From Aquabacterium sp. (GTDB taxonomy: Bacteria > Pseudomonadota > Gammaproteobacteria > Burkholderiales > Burkholderiaceae_C): a stretch of 64,000 nucleotides of DNA. The stretch is from NCBI RefSeq assembly GCF_016234775.1, contig NZ_JACRAH010000001.1, forward strand, positions 271,502 through 335,501. The letters are read 5' to 3'. The notes under the pieces are model-generated. The model did not search any database, had not been told where the DNA came from, and saw only the letters and a list, made by a program, of their open reading frames with translations. Of the stretch, positions 49,001 to 54,021 are shown piece after piece (the stretch's first letter is position 1; the number at the start of each line of letters is the position of its first letter). Made by a program: the position numbers and the translations under genes.

Positions 49001-50161
49001 GCAGTTGCCACCAAGCAGCAACTCGCCCTCCAACTGACTGCCGTGGGTGGCAGACAGGGCGCCCTCTGCGGGCTCGTCTGCAGCCGTGAAACGGATGGCC
49101 AGGGCCACGTGGGGCAGACCTGTACCGATGGGCGGAATCCGTGGCCAGTCAACGGCGTTGCCTGCCAGTTCCCACGCTGTCACCACATGGGTTTCAGTTG
49201 GTCCGTAGTGGTTGTGCAAGACCGCTGTCGGCGCACGTTGGAACAAACTGCGGATATCGGGCGTGATCTGCAGTTGTTCTCCTGCGCTGATCACGTCCTG
49301 CAAAGGCAGCGGCGTGGCGCCCGATTCGCTTGCATCGGCATCAGCCTGAGCGATCATCTGCAGCGCGACATAGGGCAGGTACAGCCGCTCGACCCGCAGG
49401 TCAGCCAGCGTGCGGCGCAAGCGCGTGGGGTCGCGACGATCTTCGTCAGAGACCAGGACCAGCGTGCCCCCGCTCGCGAGGGTGGAGACGATTTCCTGGA
49501 AGTGGACATCGAACGACAAAGGCGCGAACTGCAAGGTGCGCGCAGCCAGCCCGAGGCGAGGGTGGGACAGGTGCCAGGCGATCAGATGCTCAAGTGGCGT
49601 TCGCCCCATGGCCACCCCTTTGGGGCGTCCCGTCGATCCCGAGGTAAACAGCACGTAGGCGAGGTTGCCTTGTTCTGCGCACGCCGGTTGGGTCGCCGGC
49701 CTGGGGGCAGGGCGCAACAGCGTTGGAAAGTCGCCAACGTGCTGCCTGAGTATGTCCAGCGAAGGTTCATCGCCCACGATGACGCGTACCAGCGCGTCCT
49801 CCTGCATGTTCTGCAGACGCTCTGCCGGGTACGAAAGGTCGAGTGGGACGTAGGTGAGCCCTGCCTCGATGGCAGCGATGATCTGGATGATGGTTTCGGG
49901 CTTGCGGCTTGCAGCAATGCCAATGCGGTCCCCTGGCTGCAACCCTGCTGTTTGCCACAGGCGAATCTGCTCATCGACTCTGGTGGCCAGATCGGCATAC
50001 GTCAGGCTGATGCCCAGGCCTTCCAGCGCCAGATTGGCGGGGTGCTGCCGGGCTGTCCGAGCTACAAATCCAGGCAAGTGAAAGCGGCCACGCGCTGGTT
50101 CGACCGATTGATCGTGTGGTGTTTCGGCTGCAGTCTTGACGATAACCGGCGGTTTATTCAT
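37085..50161 (-). CDS. Hybrid NRPS/PKS with aminotransferase: A-T-KS-AT-T-AMT-C-A-T-C-A-T
   Basis: A 4358-residue megasynthase (numbering from ATG 50161; a GTG nine codons earlier is possible). Domains: A1 25-535, T1 about 550-620 (FDLGARSLL, Ser near 580), KS 635-1065 (TACSTS near 812), AT 1160-1500 (GHSIGE near 1257, HAFHS near 1354, malonyl type), ACP 1530-1610 (GLDSLSL), a Thr/Ala/Gln-rich linker, PLP aminotransferase 1735-2175 (YGKIIGGG near 2013), C1 2205-2640, A2 2650-3128, T2 near 3195, C2 3264-3690, A3 3735-4226, T3 near 4286, then a short basic tail. No KR, DH, ER, E, MT or TE domain is seen. Specificity residues read as DVQYIAHVVK (A1, proline-like) and DILQVGMVWK (A2 and A3, glycine-like). 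It is first in an operon with two hydrolases and a cupin-like gene. AMT-bearing relatives are the mycosubtilin/iturin and microcystin (McyE) synthetases, but here an A domain loads the line. Product unknown. Confidence 0.95.
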   Translation of the reverse strand: MNKPPVIVKTAAETPHDQSVEPARGRFHLPGFVARTARQHPANLALEGLGISLTYADLATRVDEQIRLWQTAGLQPGDRIGIAASRKPETIIQIIAAIEAGLTYVPLDLSYPAERLQNMQEDALVRVIVGDEPSLDILRQHVGDFPTLLRPAPRPATQPACAEQGNLAYVLFTSGSTGRPKGVAMGRTPLEHLIAWHLSHPRLGLAARTLQFAPLSFDVHFQEIVSTLASGGTLVLVSDEDRRDPTRLRRTLADLRVERLYLPYVALQMIAQADADASESGATPLPLQDVISAGEQLQITPDIRSLFQRAPTAVLHNHYGPTETHVVTAWELAGNAVDWPRIPPIGTGLPHVALAIRFTAADEPAEGALSATHGSQLEGELLLGGNCLAEGYLGRADLTAERFLDQVDGLPGRWYVTGDLVRLEANGALTYLGRADQQLKVDGFRIEPGDIELALMAHPGIQDAVVTAPQDPDGSRVLTAHVVVRPGTSAADATVSGWRAWLHGRVPDYMVPVRFAILARLPTTPSGKIDRRHLPPVTSAPTAPLASGSVADMAGHLRAVWQDLLGLPQMDEQANVFDLGARSLLVMRFVTRLKEQGIKLTVADVYDRPTVAGLAALLSGSASAPANGARRARSEPEEGMAIVGMAVRVGEACDLDTFWADLLAGRESIRRFRPDELDPAVPESLRAQPNFVAARGVLAQADCFDAGFFGISTREATLLDPQQRLFLELCWTALEHAGIDPARIGGEQGDRVGVYAGSANNAYLPAMRAENPELIAQAGEFATMLANEKDYVATRVAHRLNLNGPAVSIHTACSTSLVAITQAWHALAQGLCDVALAGGTTVIVPQAGGYLHVEGGMESADGRCRPFDAQASGTIFGSGGGAIVLKRLSQALADGDNIYGVIRGVGVNNDGGDKASFTAPSVSGQAQTIRMALEHGSIDPRSIAYVEAHGTGTALGDPIEVAALTRAWSQDTSDTGFCTLGSIKGHVGHLVAAAGVIGLIKATMALHRECIPGTLHFSQPNPQIDFDSTPFKVSGQTQPWPRGSEPRRAAVSSFGVGGTNAHVIIEEAPVPHAHAWPTDHLSLQLLPLSARHPDALLQRARDLAAHLRRQPNLPLAAVAATLMRGRQAMPIRVAVAASDTAQAIEALEAIKTGTTARSPERLVFLFPGQGSQHPGMARELSETIPAFQEAFERCLAAVPTELAETLRVLLTQADPADAQAAALLAETRYAQPALFAVSYSLAAWLDSLGIRPHAMIGHSIGEYAAACHAGVMTPEEAMRAVMARGKAMFEQPAGAMLAVRSGLDELQPLPPGIDVAALNAPTLTVVAGPHADIDAYAQALEARDIGVTRLKVSHAFHSAAMDGALPKVQAALAQANLKAPQLPLYSCVTGAPLTAQQACDPAYWAMQVRAPVAFSRAIQAEQSQASPIFIEVGPGQALSALVRQHRAAQTTPIVIPLLSSAQAAAAPARHAMQALGLLWSQGVHIAWPVPARTPRVPLPTYPFRRDVHWFKRRTSPPQLPACRPQPTTAMNRLPLIEQEIVRILGDVAGLPSEWPDRHATFVDQGLDSLSLTQATLEFEKVFGLKLRFRRLLEDLDNLPKLAAFFDSQLPPDRFAPQQEDSSTPSAIALTPVEAVFAPMPSTLPSQAGTGLQAVIQQQMALMQQQLALLSGQSIGAAMPTAAMPSSRTTATVAATTTATTATSTPAEQVQPDKKALLDKPFGASARIVLNARNEFTPAQKQWVDEFIHRYVARTGRSKTFSQANRKVMSDPRVVTGFNPLWKDLVYPIVADRSDGARIWDIDGNEYIDLLSCFGANFLGYKQAEVTQAMVDQLHKGIEVGPQHPLAADVATLISEFTGMERVAFCNTGSEAVMGAMRIARTVTGRKKIAIFNNSYHGIFDEVIVRGTKQLRSLSAAPGILANAVENIMVLDYDSADSLEVLRKCAHELAAIMIEPIQNKYPTLQPTAFVQQLRDIATQGGCALIFDEVVTGFRVAPGGAQEFYGVRADIATYGKIIGGGLPFAAIAGNSLWLDALDGGHWQYGDDSYPEAGVTYFAGTFVRHPLALAAAHAALQHIKRGGRALYQNINARTQRMIDRINTAFTQCQAPVKAVHCASLWRLQWDDNTPNISLFYYLARYYGLHLYEQFGHFVTEAMSDDDCTRIADTYIRVMNELMALGFIDPRGGSRTTPADNAPPSGQLPAGTNSSALTPGQTERWLAASYDPAARRALNESFCVTLQGQVDQAALKRALEDVLARHEAFKLRFDLDEPRQIVDAQARVGIAEVDLRASGDSDKALDQYCWQASATDFQLDQAPLARASILNLADGRVVVHMVASHLVFDGWASSVFNAELAEAYRARCLGLAPQWEAAASPLSFAHAENARFDSADGQASVAHWKQVLSQLPSPVSLGDRKPTGPRTFAADTVRARLDGARLAHLKEQAKSHGATLFQWLLHTLAELLAQESGQRDIVVSIPYAAQSLERRSSLIADGVLDLPVRLKAHSGETIADSLRRVKSALMDAMEHPLMTQGTAARALGMQAAGSNPPLTSIYFNLNPKVDLSGWAPLNAAMHEGRKRGLLSELFFNFYEQTDALTLDLHHSSEYLSLDRAQQLVDRLMNMLAPAQTAAAVSLDPRLLTWNQTDRPLDPQARVEAWVSRQAQQTPSAPAIVTQDGALSYRELESRANQIARVLQARGAGPGQRVGISLPRGLHLMPALLGVLKTGAAYVPMDPGFPSERLKMMAEDAGLTLVVTHSTCAQASGMPMSTQLLLDRDAALIDATSDAPLPAVLDTQAAAYVIYTSGSTGRPKGVAVPQRAVCNFLASMQREPGLTASDRLLAVTTLSFDIAVLELLLPLVTGGTVVLATRDQAMDGEALLGLMAQQGVTVMQATPTTWLLLLDAGWQPQRGFRALVGGEPLPPALATSLLAKGVDVWNMYGPTETTVWSTLSHVVDPAARITIGHPIDNTQIWILDDSLQPLPVGAEGEICIGGDGVALGYHGRPDLTAERFVTIPWGPRPGQLIYRTGDLGRLREDGQLEHLGRMDFQVKIRGYRIELGEIEAQLEQEAGVSRAVVVAREVTPGDMALIAYVVPQSGAALDTAALRQGLRQTLPDYMVPRTVLILAALPLLPNNKIDRKALPVPPAISEKATAPVAVAQPITTVTAPSGANAQATDIVAKEMGKLLNRERLGDHDHFFEHGGHSLIAAKLSAALAAALGHRPGLRMIFDHPTPAALAQALLDAKHQLAATAKANSGPADTIPIRADQSTAPLSQMQERVWFLENLTPGTVVHSIPTGHRLLGPLDVEAFNQAWHMLVQRQSIFRTVVERTPNGDVQRILPEIPFSLLPYDDLSHLPEAERKPTMNKIIAELVETPYNPEKAPLFTARLFRLSPEEHGLLFQAHHLIWDAWSFDLLYVDLPELYAACLEKREPRLPPLTVSYGDFAAWHNEWMTGPELQRQLGYWREQLTPLPPNIELPLDHPRPPAMSGRGGSFQFNLAKDVTDALRAQAQQQGRTLYITLLSAYALALHRASKQDDFVIGTPVRGREQPALENLMGFFVNMLPLRMQPRDDMSMQSWLASVHRKVVDAFSYPDVPFDHLVHVMQVPRDYSRPPIHQVSFSYQDVRERTTRWGNVDHQRMATPMLGAAQDLALWCVETRNHIEFVFTFNADVLETATVASFAADLENLLREIVTDPDRPLSGYTFQAPAKLPGSAQANSNSPASQPSLPAPAAQASATASEGNLITLLRQQAHTTSKAIALSQTGERAYSHTELWARASQIAHHLRAHGIGRGSLVGVCMPRCPDLLGAVLGTLMAGAAYVPLDPDYPAERLAHMVDDAGLALIISRTDVMQVLNWPRDKTLLTDLDDALIQTRPDTPPTADAQRDAQASDAAYVIYTSGSTGKPKGVVVPHGAVINFLQSMAKEPGLQAGQRLLAVTTLSFDISVLELFLPLLVGAEVVLCRTEDARDPFLLKAQVEDAIDVMQATPSTWHALIEAGWNGRPGFTALVGGESLTLKLANQLVTRCAAVWNMYGPTETTVWSSCWRVNAPEQGIRIGKPIANTQIHILNTEGRACGAGEPGEICIGGAGVATGYLHRPELTAERFITDPFTPGGQARLYRTGDLGRLHANGELEHLGRLDHQVKVRGHRIELGEIEATLQLNPAISQVVVMAREDHPGDVRLVAYCVVRDAQSPSVLPQALKAELARTLPEYMLPQHFVLLAQLPRLPNGKTDRAALPKPPDATTSVEHKAKAHGRLPVTPTEKAIADVWRELLDVEEVTLDDNFFNLGGHSLLAMKAVTEIMRRTGVTISVRRIIFETLGQLAATGTTGSSQPDATTPASAPPTGTDTEAKSGWFNRILRR

Positions 50162-50334
50162 GGTTCCCTGATTTTGTCCTGTGGGCACTGAGATGACGGG
50201 GCTGAACTACTGATCCTGAAACGTGCGGCAATTCACAATGGCAAAGGCGGGGCAGTTCTGGTGCTTCGGCTGTAAGGGGGCAAGCTTTAGGGGCATCTCT
50301 GATACTCACAAGCAGCAGGGGCTACGGCGCAAGC

Positions 50335-50386
50335 AAACACCCTTGGCGCCAAGGTTCTGGAGCAAGAGACCCATGCAAGGGTGTTT
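50335..50386. repeat. 11-bp inverted repeat with embedded 14-bp palindrome
   Basis: AAACACCCTTG (50335-50345) and CAAGGGTGTTT (50376-50386) are perfect inverted arms separated by 30 bases. The palindrome CCTTGGCGCCAAGG (50341-50354) shares its left half with the first arm. So CCTTG or its complement occurs three times in 52 bases, as expected for several half-sites of one regulator, or for a stem-loop in RNA. Confidence 0.6.
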
Positions 50387-50451
50387 AACGACGTGAATCC
50401 TGCCATGTGGAAGGCATCCCTGTAGTATCCACGGCGAATGCATGCCACTGT

Positions 50452-50499
50452 CAACCCTATATGCGGGGGTCCGGGGCGGCGCACGGGCCTATAGGGTTG
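50452..50499. repeat. 10-bp inverted repeat
   Basis: CAACCCTATA (50452-50461) and TATAGGGTTG (50490-50499) are perfect arms around a 28-base GC-rich spacer. Further outside, ATGCC and GGCAT also mirror each other imperfectly. It is 110-125 bases upstream of acpS and about 300 bases from the synthetase start. Confidence 0.6.
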
Positions 50500-50608
50500 G
50501 CATAACGGTTATATGTCTTGAATGACTAGCCTGGAATGCCTGCTTCAGCTGATTTTCGGCCAAGGTCTGCCTGGAGATATCAGCATTCGCGAATGATAAT
50601 GGGCGGCT

Positions 50609-51088
50609 ATGTCCATCACGCCCGCCTTGCCAGCGTTCCCTTTGACTACCTTGACCGAATTTCAGTCAGGGGAAACCGAATTGAGCGTCGGCATGGATCT
50701 GGTGCTCATGAGCCGCATCCAGGCCAGTGTGGAACGTTTTGGCACTCGGTTTCTGACGCGTGTTTTCACGCCTGAGGAGCAAGCCTACGCGCAATCGTCC
50801 TCCCCCTTGATGTTCGAGCGGCTGGCGGCACGCTTTGCGGCCAAGGAAGCCGCTCTCAAGGCGCTGGGGCTGGCCGGGCACGGTGTGGCATGGGTGGACA
50901 TGGGCGTGGTGCGCCAGGCAGATGGCTCGGTTGCTTTGCTTTTGAGTGGGCAGGCCAGGGCGCTGGCCGAGCGCATGGGCGTACTTCAAACGGCCTTGAG
51001 CATCAGTCACGACGGTGCGTACGCCGCGGCCGTTGTTGCCGCGATTGTCCGAAAGAAATATGACAGGAAGCCCGATGTCCACACTTGA
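50609..51088 (+). CDS. acpS: Holo-[acyl-carrier-protein] synthase AcpS
   Basis: AcpS loads phosphopantetheine onto the fatty-acid ACP. The 159-residue protein has VGMDLVLMSRI with Mg-binding Asp30 and FAAKEAALKALG with Glu80, plus SISHDGAYAAAVV, all AcpS hallmarks. The N-terminus is about 25 residues longer than usual; a TTG near 50681 would give the standard length, so the true start is uncertain. AcpS in betaproteobacteria is often beside pdxJ, which is not seen here; instead dusA overlaps its end by 14 bases. It is divergent from the NRPS/PKS gene and is most likely the housekeeping enzyme. Confidence 0.9.
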   Translation: MSITPALPAFPLTTLTEFQSGETELSVGMDLVLMSRIQASVERFGTRFLTRVFTPEEQAYAQSSSPLMFERLAARFAAKEAALKALGLAGHGVAWVDMGVVRQADGSVALLLSGQARALAERMGVLQTALSISHDGAYAAAVVAAIVRKKYDRKPDVHT

Positions 51089-52139
51089 TCAGGGTGACCA
51101 CCTCAGCCCGTGGCGCATGTGCGTCGCCCCCATGCTGGACTGGACCGATCGGCACTGCCGATATTTTCATCGCTTGCTGAGCCAGCATGCGCGCCTCTAT
51201 ACCGAGATGGTGACCACGGGCGCCTTGTTGCACGGTGACGTCGACCGCCACCTGCGCTTCAATGAGGAAGAGCACCCCCTGGCCTTGCAACTGGGCGGCA
51301 GCGAACCAGCCGATCTGGCGAAGTGTGCGAAGCTGGCCTTGCAATGGCGCTATGACGAGGTCAACCTCAATTGTGGTTGCCCCAGCGAGCGTGTACAGCG
51401 TGGCGCTTTTGGTGCCTGCCTCATGTCCGAGGCCAGTCTGGTGGCCGAGGGCATCAAGGCGATGATGGATGCCACCGGTGGTGATGAACGCATGCCCATC
51501 ACGGTCAAGCACCGTATCGGCATCGACCAGATCGAGAACTACGAATTTGTGCGTGACTTTGTCGGGACCATCGCCGATGTGGGTTGCAAGGTCTTCATCG
51601 TGCATGCCCGCAATGCGTGGCTCAAGGGCCTGAGCCCCAAGGAAAACCGGGAGATCCCCCCGCTGCGTTACGAGTTCGTGCACCGCCTCAAGCAGGAGTT
51701 TCCTGACCTGACCATCGTGCTCAACGGGGGGCTGGCTGACAACGCTGCCTGCCTGGCGCAACTGCAGCCTGGCGCCGTTCTCGATGGTGTCACGCTGGAT
51801 GGCCTGATGGTGGGGCGCGCGGCGTATCACACGCCCTGGATGATGGCCGACTGGGACAGTCTCTTTTATGGCGAACAAGCCGAAGGCGATGTGCTGACGC
51901 GCGAGGGTGTCGAAGCGGCCATGGTGGCGTACGCGCAGCGCGAAATGGACCGCACCGCCGGCTTGCCTCATGGTGAGGTGCGTTGGCCGGCCGTGATTCG
52001 CCACATTCTGGGTTTGTACAGCGGCATGCCCGGTGCACGACGCTGGCGTCAGGTGTGGTCTGACCACACACTCAAGGCCTTGCCTCCGGCCGCGGTCATG
52101 GCCAGGGCACACGAGCGTGCGCCCCAGCAGGCCGACTGA
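51075..52139 (+). CDS. dusA: tRNA-dihydrouridine(20/20a) synthase DusA
   Basis: DusA is an FMN enzyme that reduces U20/U20a in the D-loop of tRNAs. The 354-residue protein begins MSTLDQGDHLSPWR and has APMLDWTDRHCRYFHRLL, EMVTTGALLHGD, QLGGSEPADLAKCAK, NLNCGCPSERVQRGAFGA with the catalytic Cys, KHRIGID and NGGL as flavin-binding parts. The match to the DusA group is specific (MLDWTDRHCRYF). I start it at ATG 51075 behind AGGAAG. It overlaps acpS by 14 bases, so the two are coupled. Confidence 0.95.
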   Translation: MSTLDQGDHLSPWRMCVAPMLDWTDRHCRYFHRLLSQHARLYTEMVTTGALLHGDVDRHLRFNEEEHPLALQLGGSEPADLAKCAKLALQWRYDEVNLNCGCPSERVQRGAFGACLMSEASLVAEGIKAMMDATGGDERMPITVKHRIGIDQIENYEFVRDFVGTIADVGCKVFIVHARNAWLKGLSPKENREIPPLRYEFVHRLKQEFPDLTIVLNGGLADNAACLAQLQPGAVLDGVTLDGLMVGRAAYHTPWMMADWDSLFYGEQAEGDVLTREGVEAAMVAYAQREMDRTAGLPHGEVRWPAVIRHILGLYSGMPGARRWRQVWSDHTLKALPPAAVMARAHERAPQQAD

Positions 52140-52151
52140 CCGTATCGCGCT

Positions 52152-53168
52152 TCAGGCAACCCTGGGTGTGGGGTTGAGTATCCGTGGCGCCGTGGACAGG
52201 TCGCCGGTGTCCATGCAGGCACTCAGGTTGACGAAGCGGTAGCGCCCGCGCGCCTTGGCCTCGTACAGTGCCTCGTCAGCTTGTTGAACCAGGCTTCCAG
52301 GCGTGGTGCTGCCATCTGGAATGAGGCTGACAAATCCACCTGAAAGCGTGACGTGGCTGGCTACGGCCGAATCCGGGTGGTAACGGCCGTCGCGGTCCAG
52401 GGCGTGCTGCAGGGCCATGGCGAAGGTCAGCCCGCCTTCGGCCGGCGTATTGGGCAGCAACAGCACGAATTCCTCGCCGCCGTAGCGCGCCGCGTAGTCC
52501 AGCGGGCGACGGCAGACCTGTTTGAGAATTTCGCCAATGTGGCGCAGGCAGGCATCACCTTCGATGTGCCCCAGGCGGTCGTTGTAGCGCTTGAAGAAGT
52601 CCACATCGCACAGCAGGACGGTCAACGGGCGTTGATCCCGGCGCGCCTGGGCGACATAGTCTTGCAGTCGCTCGTCGAAGCCGCGTCGGTTGCCGAGGTC
52701 GGTGAGCTCGTCATGCAGACTCTTGTGCCTCAGCTGTTCGTTGAGTTCGACCAGGGTCAGTTTCGCCTGCTCCAGTTCGTCGCGCATCCGGATCTGGCGC
52801 GAGAGCGCGTGCAACTTGGCTGCCAGCACAGTGGGCGAAACAGGCTTGAACAGATAGTCATCGCCACCCGCCTGGATGCCGCGCAGCAGGTCATCTTCCT
52901 GAACCAGGGCAGACAGAAACAGGATCGGCGTCCAGTGCCGGCCTTCGTGGGCACGCACCTGCTTTGACAGCCAGAAGCCATCGTTGTCAGGCAGCAGCAC
53001 GTCAAGCAGGATCAATTGGGGCGTCTTGTCGAGAAAAACCCGCCAGGCTTGCTGGGAGGTGGTCGCTTCAAATACCTCGTGCCCCAGACGCCGCAACTGC
53101 TGGCCGAGGTTGAGCAGCAGGGCAGGATCGTCCTCGACGAGGAGCACGCGCAGGCTCGGCGTATCCAT
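52152..53168 (-). CDS. Response regulator diguanylate cyclase (REC-GGDEF)
   Basis: A 338-residue two-domain protein. REC domain residues 5-120: acidic Asp13/Asp14, phospho-acceptor Asp56 (LILLDVLLP) and Lys108 (YLFKPV). GGDEF domain residues 160-330: ELTDLGNRRGFDERL and active site GGEEF at 220-224, with an RxxD inhibitory site (Arg211-Asp214) just before it. It should make cyclic di-GMP when phosphorylated and be product-inhibited. The partner kinase is not in the window. Convergent with dusA, and separated from efp by a terminator. Confidence 0.94.
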   Translation of the reverse strand: MDTPSLRVLLVEDDPALLLNLGQQLRRLGHEVFEATTSQQAWRVFLDKTPQLILLDVLLPDNDGFWLSKQVRAHEGRHWTPILFLSALVQEDDLLRGIQAGGDDYLFKPVSPTVLAAKLHALSRQIRMRDELEQAKLTLVELNEQLRHKSLHDELTDLGNRRGFDERLQDYVAQARRDQRPLTVLLCDVDFFKRYNDRLGHIEGDACLRHIGEILKQVCRRPLDYAARYGGEEFVLLLPNTPAEGGLTFAMALQHALDRDGRYHPDSAVASHVTLSGGFVSLIPDGSTTPGSLVQQADEALYEAKARGRYRFVNLSACMDTGDLSTAPRILNPTPRVA

Positions 53169-53280
53169 GGAATCTGGCCTCTTGATGTCTGACTGGTTGG
53201 GACAGCTTGAGCTTCAAGACAGCAAACTCGGGATCTATTGTGCGCTGCAATATGGCTTTTGCAGCTTGCGATCGGGCAAT

Positions 53281-53312
53281 AAAAAAAGGACACCGTGCGG
53301 TGTCCTTTTTTT
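53281..53312. terminator. Terminator between efp and the GGDEF gene
   Basis: A run of A, GGACACCG, TG, CGGTGTCC and a run of T gives a near-perfect stem of up to 15 bp. The symmetric A/T tracts make it usable from either strand; it serves mainly to end efp on the minus strand. Confidence 0.9.
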
Positions 53313-53333
53313 GTGAGGCGAGATCGCGGAGGA

Positions 53334-53888
53334 TCAGACGCGCTTCTTGTATTCGTGCGTACGGGTGTCGATTTCGATCTTGTCGCCGTTTTCAACGAAC
53401 AGAGGGACCGGGATTTCGAAGCCGGTGCCGACGATGCGAGCTGGCTTCATGACTTTGCCGGAGGTGTCGCCCTTGACGGCGGGTTCGGTTTCGATTTCAC
53501 GGACCACGGTGGTGGGCAGTTCGACCGAGATGGCCTTGCCGTCATAGAACACGACTTCAGCTTCCATGCCGTCTTGCAGGTAGTTGATTGCGTCGCCCAT
53601 GTTTTCGGCTTCGATCTCGAACTGGTTGTACTCGGCGTCCATGAACGCGTACATCGGGTCGGCGAAGTAGGAGTAGGTGCAGTCCTTCTTGTCCAGAACG
53701 ATCTGATCCATCTTGTCGTCGGCCTTGAAAACCAGTTCGGCGCCAGCGCCGTTCAGCAGGTTCTTCATCTTGATGCGCACGGTGGCTGCACCGCGACCGC
53801 CGCGGCTGTATTCAGTCTTCAGGACGACCATCGGGTCCTTGCCCTGCATGATCACGTTGCCAGCGCGGATTTCTTGTGCGAGTTTCAT
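53334..53888 (-). CDS. efp: Elongation factor P (Arg32 type)
   Basis: EF-P relieves ribosome stalling at polyproline motifs. The 184-residue protein has the three beta-barrel domains, with the loop [20 protein letters not shown]; the tip residue is Arg rather than Lys, the form modified by rhamnosylation in betaproteobacteria and pseudomonads. earP, the enzyme for this modification, lies just upstream on the same strand. Arg-type EF-P is non-functional without it, so the two genes must work together. The promoter lies upstream at 54013-54021 (within the earP 3' end). Confidence 0.97.
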   Translation of the reverse strand: MKLAQEIRAGNVIMQGKDPMVVLKTEYSRGGRGAATVRIKMKNLLNGAGAELVFKADDKMDQIVLDKKDCTYSYFADPMYAFMDAEYNQFEIEAENMGDAINYLQDGMEAEVVFYDGKAISVELPTTVVREIETEPAVKGDTSGKVMKPARIVGTGFEIPVPLFVENGDKIEIDTRTHEYKKRV

Positions 53889-54012
53889 GGTGGATTCCCG
53901 ATTGTTCCCTTTTAGGGAGTCGATTCTGTGTCTTCAAAGAGGACGAAAATAATGGGGTTGCCGTGATCGGCGACCCGATCAAACGCGCGGGTGCCACAAA
54001 GCAAAGCCTCTC

Positions 54013-54021
54013 ATTTTAGCC
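54013..54021 (-). promoter_or_regulatory. -10 element for efp
   Basis: On the minus strand the sequence reads GGCTAAAAT, the recurrent -10 context of this window. It lies about 125 bases before the efp start and overlaps the last codons of earP. The -35 is weak (TCACTT at 17 bases). Confidence 0.4.

Larger units (their letters stand above)
50162..50608. promoter_or_regulatory. NRPS/PKS-acpS divergent intergenic region
   Basis: This 447-base gap between the divergent synthetase gene and acpS carries no convincing gene; a 65-codon minus-strand frame at 50287-50484 has no family signature. It contains two long inverted repeats and a 14-bp palindrome, listed separately. I see no clear sigma70 -10/-35 pair for the synthetase in its last 140 bases. 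The likely ribosome site on the minus strand is AGGGA, unusually close (about 3-4 bases) to ATG 50161. Confidence 0.6.

Noticed and set aside
47732..50191. An 819-codon plus-strand open frame opposite the NRPS/PKS
   Set aside because: It mirrors the synthetase in a high-GC antisense frame, has compositional rather than domain-like text (many His, Gln, Arg), and no recognisable motif.
50287..50484. A 65-codon minus-strand frame in the synthetase-acpS gap
   Set aside because: Its content (Cys/Arg-rich, ending in CRQCP-like text) shows no family pattern and it spans the inverted repeats, so regulatory DNA is more likely.
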